Positions 8,221 to 17,266 are shown, counted from the first letter of the stretch. The stretch is 64,000 nucleotides of DNA from Pseudomonas sp. B21-056 (GCF_026016325.1 NZ_CP087203.1:1860001-1924000), one strand, 5' to 3'. A program made the numbers and translations. The notes: generated from the letters alone by a model not told the origin.

Positions 8221-10728
8221 TCAACCCTCGCGCAACACTGTCAGCGGGCTGGCGTTGAGCGCCCGACGGGTGCCGAACACCCCCGCTGCGCCGATCAGCA
8301 AGGCGCCTGCCAACGGCAGCATCAGCAGCCATGGATGCGGATGCCAGGGCAGGTCGAAGGCGTAACGGTAGAGCACCAGGCTGACCAGTTCCGAACCCAG
8401 GGCCGCCAGCAACCCGCTGACCGCACCCAACAGGCCGAATTCAATGCGTCGGGCTTTCACCAGCAAGGGCCGCTCGGCGCCCAGGGCCCGCAACAGCGCG
8501 CCTTGACGAATCCGTTCATCCAGGGTGGCCTGCAGGCCGGAGAACAGCACGGCCATGCCCGCCGCCAACACGAACAGCAGCACGTACTCCACCGCCAGGG
8601 TCACCTGGGCCAGAATGCTGCGCAGTTGCTGCAGCAAGGCTTCGACCTGCAGGATCGTCACCGCCGGGAAGGCCCGGGACAGGTCGACAATCTGCTGATC
8701 GTGACCGGCGGCCAGATAGAAGCTGGTGAGGTAGGTGGCCGGCAGGTCCTTCAGGGTGCCGGGTTGGAAGATCATGAAGAAGTTGGGCTGGAAGTTGTCC
8801 CAATTGATCTCCCGCAGGCTGGTGACCTTCGCTTCGCGGTTGACGCCCCCCACGCTGAACACCAGCCGGTCGCCCAGTTTGATCTGCAGGTTTTCGGCCA
8901 CTTTGCCCTCCACCGAAACCCCCGGTATATCGTCCGGTGGTTGCTGTGGCCACCAGTTCCCGGCCGTGACGACGTTTCCTTCCGGCAAGTCCGCGGCCCA
9001 GGTCAGGCTCAGGTCGCGCTGCAGTGCCCGGTCCCCGGCCGAATCCTTGGTGACAAACTCCTTGGCCGGTTCGCCGTTGATGCTGATGAGCCGCCCCGGC
9101 ACCACGGGATAGAGCGGGGCCGATTGTGCCGACAACTGCAACAGCTTGTCGGTGAAGGCCTGCTTGTCATTGGGCAGGATGTTCAGGGCGAAGTAGTTCG
9201 GGGCATTTTTCGGCAGTTGGTTTTGCCAGGTGTCCAGCAACTCACCGCGCAACAGTGCGATCAACGCCATGGACAACAGGATCAGGCCGAATGCCAATGC
9301 CTGGCCGGCCGCCGCCAGGGGATGGCGCAGCAATTGGCCGAGCCCCAGTCGCGAGGGCAGGGAAGCGCGGGCGAGCATCCGGCGCAGGCTTTGAAGCAGC
9401 AGCAACAGCAGGCCGCCGAGTACCAGCGCGGCAACGACGCCACCGCCGAGCAGGGCGAAGGTCAGCACCAGGTCCAGGCTCAGGCGCCACATGATCAGGC
9501 CAAGGGCACCCAGCGCGGCACCATAGACCGCCCAGGTACTGGACGGGATGGGCAGCATGTCCCGGCGCAATACGCGCAACGGCGGCACCCGCCCTAACGC
9601 GGCCAGGGGTGGCAGGGCGAACCCCGCCAGCGCCACCAGCCCGGTGCCGATCCCGGCGATGGCCGGCAGCAGGCCGCCGGGCGGTACGGTGGTGGGGAGC
9701 AGGTCATGGAGCAGGGCGAACAGTCCCAACTGGGCGATCCAACCGAGCAGGGCGCCGCTGAGGCTCGCCAGCAGGCCCAGCACCGTCAATTGCAGGCTGA
9801 ACAGCGCCATGGTTTCCCGACGTGACAGGCCCAGGCAGCGCAGCAGCGCACTGGCGTCGAAACGGCGGGTGGCGAAACGGTTGGCGGAGAGGGCGACCGC
9901 GACGCCGGACAGCAGCACCGCCACCAGGCTGGCCATGTTCAGGTAGCGCTCGGCCTTGCCCAGGGCGCCACCGATCTGCCGGTTGCCGTCGCGGGCATCC
10001 TGCAGGCGCTGGTTGGCTTCCAGGCCTGGTTTGATCAGGTCGCGATAGGTTTGCAGGGCGGACGCCGGGCCTCGCCACAGGTCACGATAGCTGACTCGGC
10101 TGCCGGGCTGTACCACGCCGGTGGCCTCCAGGTCCTTGAGGTTGATCATGACCCGGGGCGTGAGGCTGTAGAAATTGCCGGCACGATCCGGCTCATAGGT
10201 CAGCACCCGGACCAGGCGCAAGGTGGTATTGCCGACGTCGATGCTATCGCCGATCTTCAGGTCCAGGGCGGTCAGCAGCCGGGCTTCGACCCACGCCTCG
10301 CCCGGGTTCGGTCGTCCACCGGTTTCTTCCGGGGCGAAGGGGGAAGGGGCGCTTTTCAACTCGCCGCGCAACGGGTAGAGGTCATCGGCAGCCTTGACGC
10401 TGGAAAGCTGGATGCCGTTGTCGGTGGCGACGACGCTGGAGAACTCCACCACACGGGCATGCTCCAGGCCCAGCTCGGTGCCGCTGCGGATCTGTTCGGG
10501 ACGGGCAGGCGAGCTGCCTTCGAGCAGCAGGTCCGCGCCGAGGAATTCGGTGGCGCGCATCATCATCGCGCCATTGAGGCGGGCGCCGAAGTAACCGATG
10601 GCGGTGCTTGCCGCCACCGCCACCAGCAAGGCGAAGAACAACACTCGCAATTCGCCGGCGCGGGCGTCGCGCAGTAATTGACGGACAGCGAGACTGAACA
10701 GGCGCAACAGCGGCAAGCGTGCCATCAA
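8221..10728 (-). CDS. FtsX-type ABC transporter permease (YbbP-like)
   Basis: The 835-residue membrane protein begins with a short cytoplasmic tail and one membrane segment (about residues 22-45). A large periplasmic domain follows, then a bundle of FtsX-type segments, a second periplasmic region, and three C-terminal segments ending near the stop. This is the ten-segment YbbP/LolC-E-like layout of MacB-family exporters. It would pair with the ATPase encoded just upstream, whose stop codon overlaps its start by four bases (ATGA). Together with tesA it forms the ybbA-ybbP-tesA neighbourhood known from enterobacteria. The cargo is unknown. Confidence 0.9.
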   Translation of the reverse strand: MMARLPLLRLFSLAVRQLLRDARAGELRVLFFALLVAVAASTAIGYFGARLNGAMMMRATEFLGADLLLEGSSPARPEQIRSGTELGLEHARVVEFSSVVATDNGIQLSSVKAADDLYPLRGELKSAPSPFAPEETGGRPNPGEAWVEARLLTALDLKIGDSIDVGNTTLRLVRVLTYEPDRAGNFYSLTPRVMINLKDLEATGVVQPGSRVSYRDLWRGPASALQTYRDLIKPGLEANQRLQDARDGNRQIGGALGKAERYLNMASLVAVLLSGVAVALSANRFATRRFDASALLRCLGLSRRETMALFSLQLTVLGLLASLSGALLGWIAQLGLFALLHDLLPTTVPPGGLLPAIAGIGTGLVALAGFALPPLAALGRVPPLRVLRRDMLPIPSSTWAVYGAALGALGLIMWRLSLDLVLTFALLGGGVVAALVLGGLLLLLLQSLRRMLARASLPSRLGLGQLLRHPLAAAGQALAFGLILLSMALIALLRGELLDTWQNQLPKNAPNYFALNILPNDKQAFTDKLLQLSAQSAPLYPVVPGRLISINGEPAKEFVTKDSAGDRALQRDLSLTWAADLPEGNVVTAGNWWPQQPPDDIPGVSVEGKVAENLQIKLGDRLVFSVGGVNREAKVTSLREINWDNFQPNFFMIFQPGTLKDLPATYLTSFYLAAGHDQQIVDLSRAFPAVTILQVEALLQQLRSILAQVTLAVEYVLLFVLAAGMAVLFSGLQATLDERIRQGALLRALGAERPLLVKARRIEFGLLGAVSGLLAALGSELVSLVLYRYAFDLPWHPHPWLLMLPLAGALLIGAAGVFGTRRALNASPLTVLREG

Positions 10729-11408
10729 GGCTCCAGGGGCGCGACCATCTGGCCGGCTTCAAGTCGGATCAGGCGCCGGCAACGATGGGCCAGGCGTTCG
10801 TCATGGGTGACCAGCACCAGGGTCGTGCCGCTTTCCTTGTTCAGTTCGAACAAAAGATCGCTGATGCGCTCGCCGGTGTGGCTGTCGAGGTTGCCGGTGG
10901 GTTCGTCGGCAAACAGCACGTCGGGCTCGGCGGCGAAGGCGCGGGCAATCGCCACGCGCTGCTGCTCGCCACCAGAGAGTTGGCGGGGCGAGTGGGTCAG
11001 GCGCTGGCCCAGGCCGACCCGTTGCAACAGTTCCGTGGCGCGTTCGCGGGCGTCTTTTCGGCCGTCCAGCTCCAGCGGCAGCATGACGTTTTCCAGCGCA
11101 TTGAGGCTGTCGAGCAGTTGGAACGACTGGAAGACGAAGCCGACGTGCTCGGCGCGGATCCGCGCCCGCTGGTCTTCGTCCAGCGCACTGAGGGCCTGTC
11201 CGGCAAGGGTCACTTCACCGTTGCTGGGCAGGTCCAGGCCGGCCAGCAGGCCCAGGAGAGTGGATTTGCCGGAACCGGACGCGCCGACAATGGCCAGGCT
11301 GTCGCCCTTGTTCAGTTCCAGGCTGAGTTCGTGCAGGATGGTCAGTTCACCTTCCGCGCTGGGAACCACTTTGCTAAGGTCCTTCGCGGTGAGAATGCTT
11401 GAGCCCAT
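10725..11408 (-). CDS. ybbA: ABC transporter ATP-binding protein (YbbA-like)
   Basis: The 227-residue ATPase shows Walker A GASGSGKST, the Q-loop in FVFQSFQLL, the LSGGEQQR signature, Walker B DVLFADEPTGNLD and the switch His in VTHD. This is a complete LolD/MacB-subfamily nucleotide-binding domain. Translation is coupled to the permease through an ATGA overlap. The start codon at 11408 sits only 11 bases from the start of divergent tesA, so the control regions of the two genes must lie inside each other. Confidence 0.93.
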   Translation of the reverse strand: MGSSILTAKDLSKVVPSAEGELTILHELSLELNKGDSLAIVGASGSGKSTLLGLLAGLDLPSNGEVTLAGQALSALDEDQRARIRAEHVGFVFQSFQLLDSLNALENVMLPLELDGRKDARERATELLQRVGLGQRLTHSPRQLSGGEQQRVAIARAFAAEPDVLFADEPTGNLDSHTGERISDLLFELNKESGTTLVLVTHDERLAHRCRRLIRLEAGQMVAPLEP

Positions 11409-11418
11409 GGAGAATCCG

Positions 11419-12024
11419 ATGCGTGTGTGGTTTTTGAGTGCCGGCCTGGCCTTGATGTGCATGGCCCAGAACGCAGCGGCGGGTACAGTCCTGATCGTTG
11501 GCGATAGTATCAGCGCGGCTTTCGGCCTGGATACCCGGCAAGGCTGGGTGTCATTGCTCGAACAACGGCTCAAGGCCGAGGGTTTTGACGACAAAGTGGT
11601 CAATGCGTCCATCAGCGGCGACACCAGTGCGGGAGGCCAGGCGCGGCTGCCGGCGCTGCTTGCAGCCCATAAGCCGGACCTGGTGATCCTGGAGTTGGGC
11701 GGCAACGATGGCTTGCGCGGGCAGCCGCCAACACAATTGCAACAAAACCTTGCAGCGATGATCGACAGCTCCCGCGCCAGCGGTGCGAAGGTGCTGCTGC
11801 TCGGTATGCAACTGCCACCCAATTACGGTCGGCGCTACACCGACGCTTTCGCCAAGGTCTACAGCACCCTGGCCGATGAGAAAAAAGTGCCGCTGGTGCC
11901 GTTTTTCCTCCAGGACATCGGTGGGGTCCCGGGGATGATGCAGGGCGACGGATTGCACCCGTCCGTCGCGGCTCAGGGCAAGTTGCTGGAAAATGTCTGG
12001 CCGACACTGAAACCGCTGCTTTGA
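11419..12024 (+). CDS. tesA: TesA-type GDSL arylesterase / acyl-CoA thioesterase I
   Basis: The 201-residue protein has a signal peptide (about residues 1-20, ending NAAA) and the SGNH-hydrolase blocks: GDSISAAFG with the catalytic Ser, the oxyanion Gly in ISGDTS, GGNDGLRG, and the Asp-His pair in DGLHPS. TesA is a periplasmic esterase, thioesterase and lysophospholipase. I chose the ATG at 11419 because GGAGA lies five to nine bases upstream. An ATG at 11407 would overlap the ybbA start codon and adds only four residues. Confidence 0.93.
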   Translation: MRVWFLSAGLALMCMAQNAAAGTVLIVGDSISAAFGLDTRQGWVSLLEQRLKAEGFDDKVVNASISGDTSAGGQARLPALLAAHKPDLVILELGGNDGLRGQPPTQLQQNLAAMIDSSRASGAKVLLLGMQLPPNYGRRYTDAFAKVYSTLADEKKVPLVPFFLQDIGGVPGMMQGDGLHPSVAAQGKLLENVWPTLKPLL

Positions 12025-12080
12025 CGCTTTTCTACAGGCGGTCTTTCGGCTAATGTGGCGCCCCCGATCTGGAGCCCCCG

Positions 12081-12374
12081 ATGCCGCGTCCCGCCTGGTC
12101 CCTGTTTGCCTATCAACTGATCGAGCCTGACGAACAGCTGGACCTGTTCGCCTGCCAGGAAGTGCGGGTGCATCTGGTGACCCGGCAACTGGAACTCGGC
12201 GGCTCGGCGGACCGGACGCTCTGCGGCAGCTTGCTGCCGGCCCAGCCGCGCTGGTCTGGCGTTGATCGCCGGATATTCCAGGACCATCGCCTGTGCTCGC
12301 TGTGCCGGGCGATCCTCGAGTCCCAGAAGCGCGGCACCTCACCGATCTGGCCGGAGCTGCGGTTCGAGCTGTAG
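12081..12374 (+). CDS. Conserved hypothetical protein with a CSLC motif
   Basis: The 97-residue protein has GGAG six bases before its ATG and ordinary GC-rich codon use, which supports a real gene. It contains a CxxC pair (RLCSLCRAIL) near residue 72, which could bind metal or be redox active, but no recognised domain. It lies 56 bases after tesA on the same strand and may share its transcript. A REP doublet follows. Function unknown. Confidence 0.65.
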   Translation: MPRPAWSLFAYQLIEPDEQLDLFACQEVRVHLVTRQLELGGSADRTLCGSLLPAQPRWSGVDRRIFQDHRLCSLCRAILESQKRGTSPIWPELRFEL

Positions 12375-12399
12375 TCCCCAGGATTCAAACATGCCCCCT

Positions 12400-12487
12400 G
12401 TGGGAGCGAGCCTGCTCGCGATGACGCCTGCACATCCAACATCGATGCAAGCTGACCCACCGCTTTCGCGAGCAGGCTCGCGCCCAC
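12400..12487. repeat. REP doublet, family A
   Basis: Inverted arms GTGGGAGCGAGCCTGCTCGC and GCGAGCAGGCTCGCGCCCAC flank about 40 bases between the hypothetical gene and the L,D-transpeptidase gene. Confidence 0.9.
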
Positions 12488-12607
12488 AGGTTTTTTGGTG
12501 GACGGCAGTGTATCGGATGCCCCATCGCCGCTCTCCCCGTAATACCGGGCTGCGGTGTACAATCGCCGTTTTCATACCCTCTGTTCGATCTGCGAAGGAT
12601 GTCCCGG

Positions 12608-13579
12608 ATGTTGCTGCGCTTGCCTGCCGTCGCCCGCTGCCTGTCTCTTGCCGCCCTGTGTGTGGCGGGCCCTGTTGCCGCATTGGAGCTGCCTCTGCCA
12701 CCACCGGGCGAAGACATCGTCGGCCAGGTGCAGGTAATCAAGGCCAAGTACGAAGACACCTTCGCCGACCTGGGCACGACCTATGACCTGGGTTACAGCG
12801 AGATGGTCGCCGCCAACCCGGGCGTCGACCCCTGGTTGCCGGGCGCTGGCACCGAGGTTGTACTGCCGACCCGTTTCATCCTGCCGCCAGGCCCGCGCGA
12901 AGGCATCGTGATCAACCTTGCCGAGTACCGCCTCTACTACTTCCCCAAGGGCAAGAATGTGGTCTACACCTTCCCGCTGGGGATCGGCCGTGAAGGTTGG
13001 GGCTCGCCCATCGCCCACACGACCATCACCGCCAAGACACCTAACCCGACGTGGACCCCGCCGGCCTCGATCAAGGCCGAACATGCCGCCGATGGCGACC
13101 CGCTGCCGAATGTAGTGCCTGCCGGCCCGGATAACCCGCTGGGCCCCTTCAAGTTCACCCTGGGCACCCCGGGTTACCTGATCCATGGTTCGAACAAGAA
13201 ATTCGGCATCGGTATGCGCACCAGTCACGGCTGCTTCCGGATGTTCAACAACAACGTCCTGCAAATGGCCGGCATGGTCCCGGTGGGCACGTCGGTGCGG
13301 ATCATCAACGATCCGTACAAGCTGGGCCTGAGCGGCGGCAAGGTTTACCTGGAAGCCCATACACCGCTGGACGACAAGGGCAACCCATCGGTGGTGGACA
13401 AGCACACCGCGGTGATCAACGCGATGCTCAAGCGTGAAGACATCACCAGCAACCTGCGCATGGACTGGAATGTGGTGCGTGACGTAGTGGCCGCCGAAGA
13501 CGGCCTGCCGGTAGAGATCGCTGTTCCGAATGCTTCGGCGCCGATGGTCTCGAGCGCACCGATCGACCTGCAGCAGTAA
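12608..13579 (+). CDS. L,D-transpeptidase (ErfK/YbiS/YkuD family)
   Basis: The 323-residue protein has a signal peptide (about residues 1-26), a LysM-like segment (about 38-85, with the DLGYSEMVAANPG block) and a YkuD catalytic domain (about 95-230). The active-site motif is complete: IHGSNKKFGIGMRTSHGCFRM, shown here as HGSNK and SHGCFRM with the catalytic Cys. Such enzymes make 3-3 crosslinks or attach the major lipoprotein to peptidoglycan. The neighbouring convergent gene encodes that lipoprotein, OprI. AAGGA sits nine bases before the ATG at 12608; the ATG at 12599 is too close to it. Confidence 0.92.
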   Translation: MLLRLPAVARCLSLAALCVAGPVAALELPLPPPGEDIVGQVQVIKAKYEDTFADLGTTYDLGYSEMVAANPGVDPWLPGAGTEVVLPTRFILPPGPREGIVINLAEYRLYYFPKGKNVVYTFPLGIGREGWGSPIAHTTITAKTPNPTWTPPASIKAEHAADGDPLPNVVPAGPDNPLGPFKFTLGTPGYLIHGSNKKFGIGMRTSHGCFRMFNNNVLQMAGMVPVGTSVRIINDPYKLGLSGGKVYLEAHTPLDDKGNPSVVDKHTAVINAMLKREDITSNLRMDWNVVRDVVAAEDGLPVEIAVPNASAPMVSSAPIDLQQ

Positions 13580-13592
13580 GGTCCTGTTTCGA

Positions 13593-13626
13593 CCCGCCGG
13601 CGTTTTGCGATGCCGGCGGGTTTTTT
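13593..13626 (+). terminator. Rho-independent terminator of the L,D-transpeptidase gene
   Basis: The stem CCCGCCGGC/GCCGGCGGG with a ten-base loop is followed by six T residues, 13 bases past the stop codon. Confidence 0.92.
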
Positions 13627-13652
13627 ATTGCCTGGGGAAAACACCGGGCAAT

Positions 13653-13681
13653 AAAAAAGCCGACCCAAAAAATGGGTCGGC
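13653..13681 (-). terminator. Rho-independent terminator of oprI
   Basis: Read on the minus strand, GCCGACCC/GGGTCGGC forms a stem followed by six T residues, about 25 bases past the oprI stop. Confidence 0.9.
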
Positions 13682-13704
13682 TCGATAACAATCCCGAAGG
13701 ACTA

Positions 13705-13956
13705 TTACTTGCGGCTAGCTTTTTCCAGCATGCGCAGAGCACGCTCGTTAGCTTCGTCAGCAGTCTGTTGTGCTTTTTGAGCAGCAGCCAGAGCTTCATC
13801 AGCTTTACGGTAGGCTTCGTCTGCACGAGCTTGGGCGCGAGCTGCTGCGTCTTCGGTGGCAGTCAGACGTGCTTCGGTTTCTTTCGATGCGCTGCTGCAA
13901 CCGGTAGCCAGAACTGCGGCCAGGGCCAGAGCAGAGAATTTCAGAACGTTGTTCAT
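13705..13956 (-). CDS. oprI: Major outer membrane lipoprotein OprI
   Basis: The protein is exactly 83 residues, the known OprI length. It has a signal peptide with lipobox LATGC (lipidated Cys near residue 19), then an alanine-rich heptad-repeat coiled coil and the C-terminal lysine expected for attachment to peptidoglycan. It anchors the outer membrane to the wall, like Lpp of E. coli. AAGGGGA lies before the ATG at 13956; an in-frame codon at 13971 would spoil the signal peptide. It has its own promoter, leader hairpin and terminator. Confidence 0.97.
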
Positions 13957-13993
13957 CGTGTTCCCCTTCAAGGACTTTCTATTTAGTGACTGT

Positions 13994-14010
13994 CTCCTCA
14001 GAGTGAGGAG
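13994..14010 (-). promoter_or_regulatory. Hairpin near the 5' end of the oprI messenger
   Basis: CTCCTCA/TGAGGAG forms a seven-base-pair stem with a three-base loop. With a start site near 14017 predicted from the promoter it would sit at the very 5' end of the transcript, a position where such hairpins can protect abundant messengers from decay. Confidence 0.5.
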
Positions 14011-14023
14011 TTAGCCGGCGTAC

Positions 14024-14051
14024 ATACTACCCATTACTTGTAGTAAGTAAA
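14024..14051 (-). promoter_or_regulatory. Candidate oprI promoter TTTACT-16-TAGTAT
   Basis: On the minus strand TTTACT (14051-14046) and TAGTAT (14029-14024) are 16 bases apart in an AT-rich region, giving a leader of about 60 bases before the oprI ATG. Confidence 0.55.
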
Positions 14052-14160
14052 CTGACGTAGCGCAAGAAGCAAAAAAATTGTAGGCGGTGATTCTTTTTCA
14101 AGCAACTTTTCTTGCTGTTGTTTAAAAAATATACAGGGCCAAGCCCTTGAATGGAGCGCG

Positions 14161-14442
14161 TCAGTGCAGAAAAGTTCCGCTGGCGAGAGGAACTCTACCG
14201 GGGTCGCTAAAGTCGCGGGTTATTGATTCGTCTACACTTTTGTTCATTTTTTGCGCAGCGTCCCGGGCATCTTTATTGGTAGGGCAGGTGACTTTAACTA
14301 CGCACGCTCGTCTCAAGACTCAACAACTGGCGATGTTCAGCTATTGCGCCTTCGCTGACTTCAGCGCAAAGGTAGCGTTCAAATCGCTAAATCCGACGGG
14401 TCTGCCCTCCGATGACAGGTGTACCTTGAGCATTTGCGTCAT
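14161..14442 (-). pseudogene. Possible decayed reading frame in the oprI upstream gap
   Basis: One minus-strand frame runs from an ATG at 14442 for 33 codons to TAG. It then continues in the same frame past one more TGA for about 50 codons to a stop at 14161. The translated pieces (starting MTQMLKVHLSSEGRPVGF and later KVTCPTNKDARDAAQKM) look protein-like and polar rather than low-complexity. This may be a small gene inactivated by two nonsense changes, or a short real ORF, or chance. I recognise no family. Confidence 0.25.
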
Positions 14443-14590
14443 TGGTGCCTACTATTCACGACGTGCTCGGGTTTGAGTGATTGGTTTTTTGCGCTCGGTG
14501 ACCGGACAGGCACGGGGTGGCGTAGATGTTCCTTCGCCGGAAAAACATCGGTAAGGTAGGGGTCAGCATTCAGACCCGCGAGGAGTAGTG

Positions 14591-14872
14591 ATGAGCGAGG
14601 CGTTGTCCATCCACCATGACCAGGCTGGTCATCAGTTCGAGACCACTGTGGACGGTCATCGTGCCTATCTGACCTATATGGACCTGGGTAAACAGACCCT
14701 GGATATCTATCGGACGTTCGTGCCCAACGCCCTGCGCGGCAGGGGGATTGCGGCAGCACTGACCGAAAAGGCGCTGCAGTACGCCGAAGACATGGGCTAC
14801 ACGGTGATCCCGTCCTGCTCCTACGTGGAGCGCTATATGGAGCGTCACCAGCGGCACGCGGCAAAGCTCTGA
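14591..14872 (+). CDS. Small GNAT-type N-acetyltransferase (YjdJ/Gtn10-like)
   Basis: The 93-residue protein is a minimal acetyltransferase of the Acetyltransf_CG type: a short beta sheet with AYLTYMDLG, then the acetyl-CoA loop in VPNALRGRGIAAALTEKAL, and the terminal IPSCSYVERYMERH block. The substrate is unknown. I place the start at the ATG at 14591, five bases after AGGAG; the GTG three bases earlier is too close. It converges on the DAHP synthase gene through a shared two-way terminator. Confidence 0.85.
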   Translation: MSEALSIHHDQAGHQFETTVDGHRAYLTYMDLGKQTLDIYRTFVPNALRGRGIAAALTEKALQYAEDMGYTVIPSCSYVERYMERHQRHAAKL

Positions 14873-14890
14873 CGCAACGGATTCCACAAT

Positions 14891-14925
14891 AAAAAACGCC
14901 GGGTCGAAAACCCGGCGTTTTTTTT
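14891..14925. terminator. Bidirectional rho-independent terminator
   Basis: The stem CGCCGGGT/ACCCGGCG is flanked by six A residues on the left and eight T residues on the right, so it can stop both the acetyltransferase and the DAHP synthase transcripts. Confidence 0.92.
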
Positions 14926-14944
14926 GGTGCGGTGGAACGGTCGA

Positions 14945-16021
14945 TCAACTGCGCTGACGCTTTGGCAGCACGTCCTTGAGTTTGGCGTGCATGCTGCGCA
15001 GGGTGTTCTCGGTCGCACTCCAGTCGATGCAGGCGTCGGTGATGGAGACGCCGTACTGCAAATCCGCAAGGTCTTTCGGGATCGCCTGGCAGCCCCAGTT
15101 CAGGTGGCTCTCGACCATCAGGCCGATAATCGACTGGTTGCCTTCCAGAATCTGGTTGGCCACGTTCTCCATCACCAGGGGTTGCAGTGCCGGGTCCTTG
15201 TTGGAGTTGGCGTGGCTGCAGTCGACCATGATGTTCGGCTTGATCTTCGCCTTGTTCAGCGCCTGTTCACATAGCGCGACGCTGACCGAGTCGTAGTTCG
15301 GCTTGCCGTTGCCACCGCGCAGCACCACGTGACCGTAGGCGTTGCCCTTGGTGGTGACGATCGACACGCCGCCTTCCTGGTTGATGCCGAGGAAGCGGTG
15401 AGGGCTGGAAACCGATTGCAGGGCGTTGATGGCGACGGTGAGGCCGCCGTCGGTGCCGTTCTTGAAGCCCACGGCCGAAGACAGGCCGGAGGCCATCTCA
15501 CGGTGGGTCTGGGATTCGGTGGTGCGCGCGCCGATGGCCGACCAGCTGATCAGGTCCTGCAGGTATTGCGGGGAGATCGGGTCCAGGGCTTCGGTCGCGG
15601 TGGGCAGGCCCATTTCGGCCAGGTCCAGCAGCAGTTGGCGACCGATGTGCAAGCCATCCTGGATCTTGAACGAGTCGTCCAGGTACGGGTCGTTGATCAG
15701 GCCTTTCCAGCCGACGGTGGTCCGCGGTTTCTCGAAATACACCCGCATGACCAGATACAAGGTATCGGAGACTTCCGCTGCCAGCACTTTCAGGCGCTCG
15801 GCATATTCGTGGGCAGCCTTGATGTCATGGATCGAGCAGGGCCCGATGACCACGAACAGGCGATGGTCGGTGCCGTCGAGAATGTTGCGAATGACTTCCC
15901 GCCCCTTGGTCACGGTGCGCAGGGCAGCGTCGCTCAGGGGAATATCGCGCTTGAGCTGGTCAGGCGTGATGAGGGTCTCGTTGGAGGCGACGTTAAGGTC
16001 ATTGATCGGTAAATCAGCCAT
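14945..16021 (-). CDS. 3-deoxy-7-phosphoheptulonate synthase, class I (AroF/AroG type)
   Basis: The 358-residue enzyme condenses phosphoenolpyruvate with erythrose 4-phosphate as the first step of the shikimate pathway. Class I landmarks are VIGPCSIHD, MRVYFEKPRTTVGWKG, the SWSAIGARTTESQ block, LRGGNGKPNY and VDCSHANSNKD, which hold the PEP-binding and metal-binding residues. Which amino acid inhibits it cannot be judged from the motifs alone. A second, unrelated class II enzyme lies at 28438-29784. Confidence 0.94.
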   Translation of the reverse strand: MADLPINDLNVASNETLITPDQLKRDIPLSDAALRTVTKGREVIRNILDGTDHRLFVVIGPCSIHDIKAAHEYAERLKVLAAEVSDTLYLVMRVYFEKPRTTVGWKGLINDPYLDDSFKIQDGLHIGRQLLLDLAEMGLPTATEALDPISPQYLQDLISWSAIGARTTESQTHREMASGLSSAVGFKNGTDGGLTVAINALQSVSSPHRFLGINQEGGVSIVTTKGNAYGHVVLRGGNGKPNYDSVSVALCEQALNKAKIKPNIMVDCSHANSNKDPALQPLVMENVANQILEGNQSIIGLMVESHLNWGCQAIPKDLADLQYGVSITDACIDWSATENTLRSMHAKLKDVLPKRQRS

Positions 16022-16312
16022 CGTGTTACTCGTCAGGTCACGGGTGCCGGCCGCCAGCGATCCCCGCGCGGCGGTGCACAGCGGATTTAAGCGCGTCGGG
16101 GAGCCGAACCTTATCGCGTTACGAGGCTGCTCGACAATGGGCAGGACGGGGTTTAATCCCCTATTGGCTGGGGAAAAGCGCCGGAAGTGAGTCTTGCAGG
16201 GTCGTTCTTCGACTCCGTCTGGATTTACATTGTGGCAAGGGAGCCTGCTCCCTCACCACAAGGGTGCTGTGTAATGATGGGGGCGGACAGTTCCACCTGA
16301 GGAGTCGTAAAG
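16022..16312. other. Divergent intergenic region between DAHP synthase and PanE-like genes
   Basis: The 291 bases hold the upstream region of the DAHP synthase gene and one short palindrome, GTGGCAAGGGAGC/GCTCCCTCACCAC (16232-16259), which looks like a single REP-related hairpin. I saw no convincing promoter boxes. Confidence 0.5.
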
Positions 16313-17266
16313 ATGCAGGCAGGCGTAAAACCGCGGATCGGGATGATCGGTACCGGGGCAATCGGCGGGTTCTACGGGGTGATGCTGGCGCGCGCCGGCT
16401 TCGATGTGCACTTTTTATTGCGCAGCGAATTCGGCGCGGTGGCCGAGAACGGCTTGCGTATCGATAGTGCGGTCCACGGCCCCTTGAGCCTCGACCCGGT
16501 CCAGGCGTATTGCAACGCGGCGGACATGCCGCCCTGCGACTGGCTGCTGGTTGGCGCCAAGACCACCAGCAACGCCGACCTGGCCCCGGCCATCGTCCAG
16601 GCGGCGGCTGACGGTGCGAAGGTCCTGCTGCTGCAGAACGGCCTCGATGTCGAAGAGGCGCTTCGGCCCTTGCTGCCTGAGTCACTGCATCTGTTGGGCG
16701 GCTTGTGCCTGATCTGCGTGCACCGTGTCGGCCCGGGCGTCATCGCCCATCAGGCCCTTGGTTCGGTCAACATCGGTTATCACAGTGGCCCTTGCCGCGA
16801 TCAGGCTGAGCGCATGGCAGTGGTCGAGGCGGCGGCAGGGCTGTTCCGTGCCGCCGGCGTGGATTCCCAGGCGATGCCCGACTTGCAACAGGCGCGCTGG
16901 CAGAAACTGGTGTGGAACGTGCCCTACAACGGTCTTTCGGTGCTGCTGGGGGCCAGCACCACGCCGCTGATGGCGGACGATCACAGCCGCGGTCTGATCC
17001 AGGCACTGATGGCCGAAGTGGTGCGCGGCGCCCAGGCTTGCGGCCATCACATTGCACCGGATTACGCCGGATATTTGTTCGCGATGACCGAAAAGATGCC
17101 CGATTACTGGCCGAGCATGCATCACGATTATTCCCACAAGCGCACGCTGGAACTGGAGGCGATCTATGGCCGGCCCTTGGCGTCGGCGAAAGCGGCGGGG
17201 TGTGAGCTGCCGAAAATCGAAGCCTTGTATCAGGCGTTGGCGTTCATGGATCGGCGCAACCGCTGA
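16313..17266 (+). CDS. Putative 2-dehydropantoate 2-reductase (PanE/ApbA family)
   Basis: The 317-residue protein has a Rossmann nucleotide-binding start (GMIGTGAIGGFYGVMLARAG), the ApbA middle region with LLLQNGLDVEE, and the all-helical C-terminal domain with a KLVWNVPYNGLSVLLG block. PanE reduces ketopantoate with NADPH in pantothenate synthesis. Family members without synteny to pan genes may act on other 2-oxo acids, so the substrate is tentative. GAGG lies upstream of the ATG. It is followed by the 5'-nucleotidase gene after 22 bases, suggesting co-transcription. Confidence 0.82.
   Translation: MQAGVKPRIGMIGTGAIGGFYGVMLARAGFDVHFLLRSEFGAVAENGLRIDSAVHGPLSLDPVQAYCNAADMPPCDWLLVGAKTTSNADLAPAIVQAAADGAKVLLLQNGLDVEEALRPLLPESLHLLGGLCLICVHRVGPGVIAHQALGSVNIGYHSGPCRDQAERMAVVEAAAGLFRAAGVDSQAMPDLQQARWQKLVWNVPYNGLSVLLGASTTPLMADDHSRGLIQALMAEVVRGAQACGHHIAPDYAGYLFAMTEKMPDYWPSMHHDYSHKRTLELEAIYGRPLASAKAAGCELPKIEALYQALAFMDRRNR

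Larger units (their letters stand above)
13957..14590. other. 630-base intergenic gap at a probable synteny junction
   Basis: The gap holds the oprI promoter and leader at its left end, an AT-rich stretch (about 35-42% GC in hand-counted lines near 14041-14160), and the possible decayed frame at 14161-14442. No RNA gene or repeat was recognised. From memory oprI is followed directly by earP in P. aeruginosa, whereas here a cysB/DAHP synthase block begins after the gap. Confidence 0.5.

Noticed and set aside
8185..9597. Long plus-strand frame of 470 codons opposite the YbbP-like permease
   Set aside because: It is the antisense shadow of a well-supported FtsX-type permease; its His- and Gln-rich translation is typical of GC-rich antisense frames.
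10678..11406. N-terminal extension of tesA running through ybbA
   Set aside because: The extension is antisense to a complete ABC ATPase and precedes a normal signal peptide; the ATG at 11419 has a proper ribosome site.
12961..13600. Possible physical coupling of L,D-transpeptidase and oprI as a new operon
   Set aside because: The genes converge and each has its own strong terminator, so they are not co-transcribed, although their products may work together.
14147..14476. Plus-strand frame of 109 codons in the oprI gap
   Set aside because: No ribosome site and a composition typical of chance frames; the minus-strand frame in the same place looks more protein-like.
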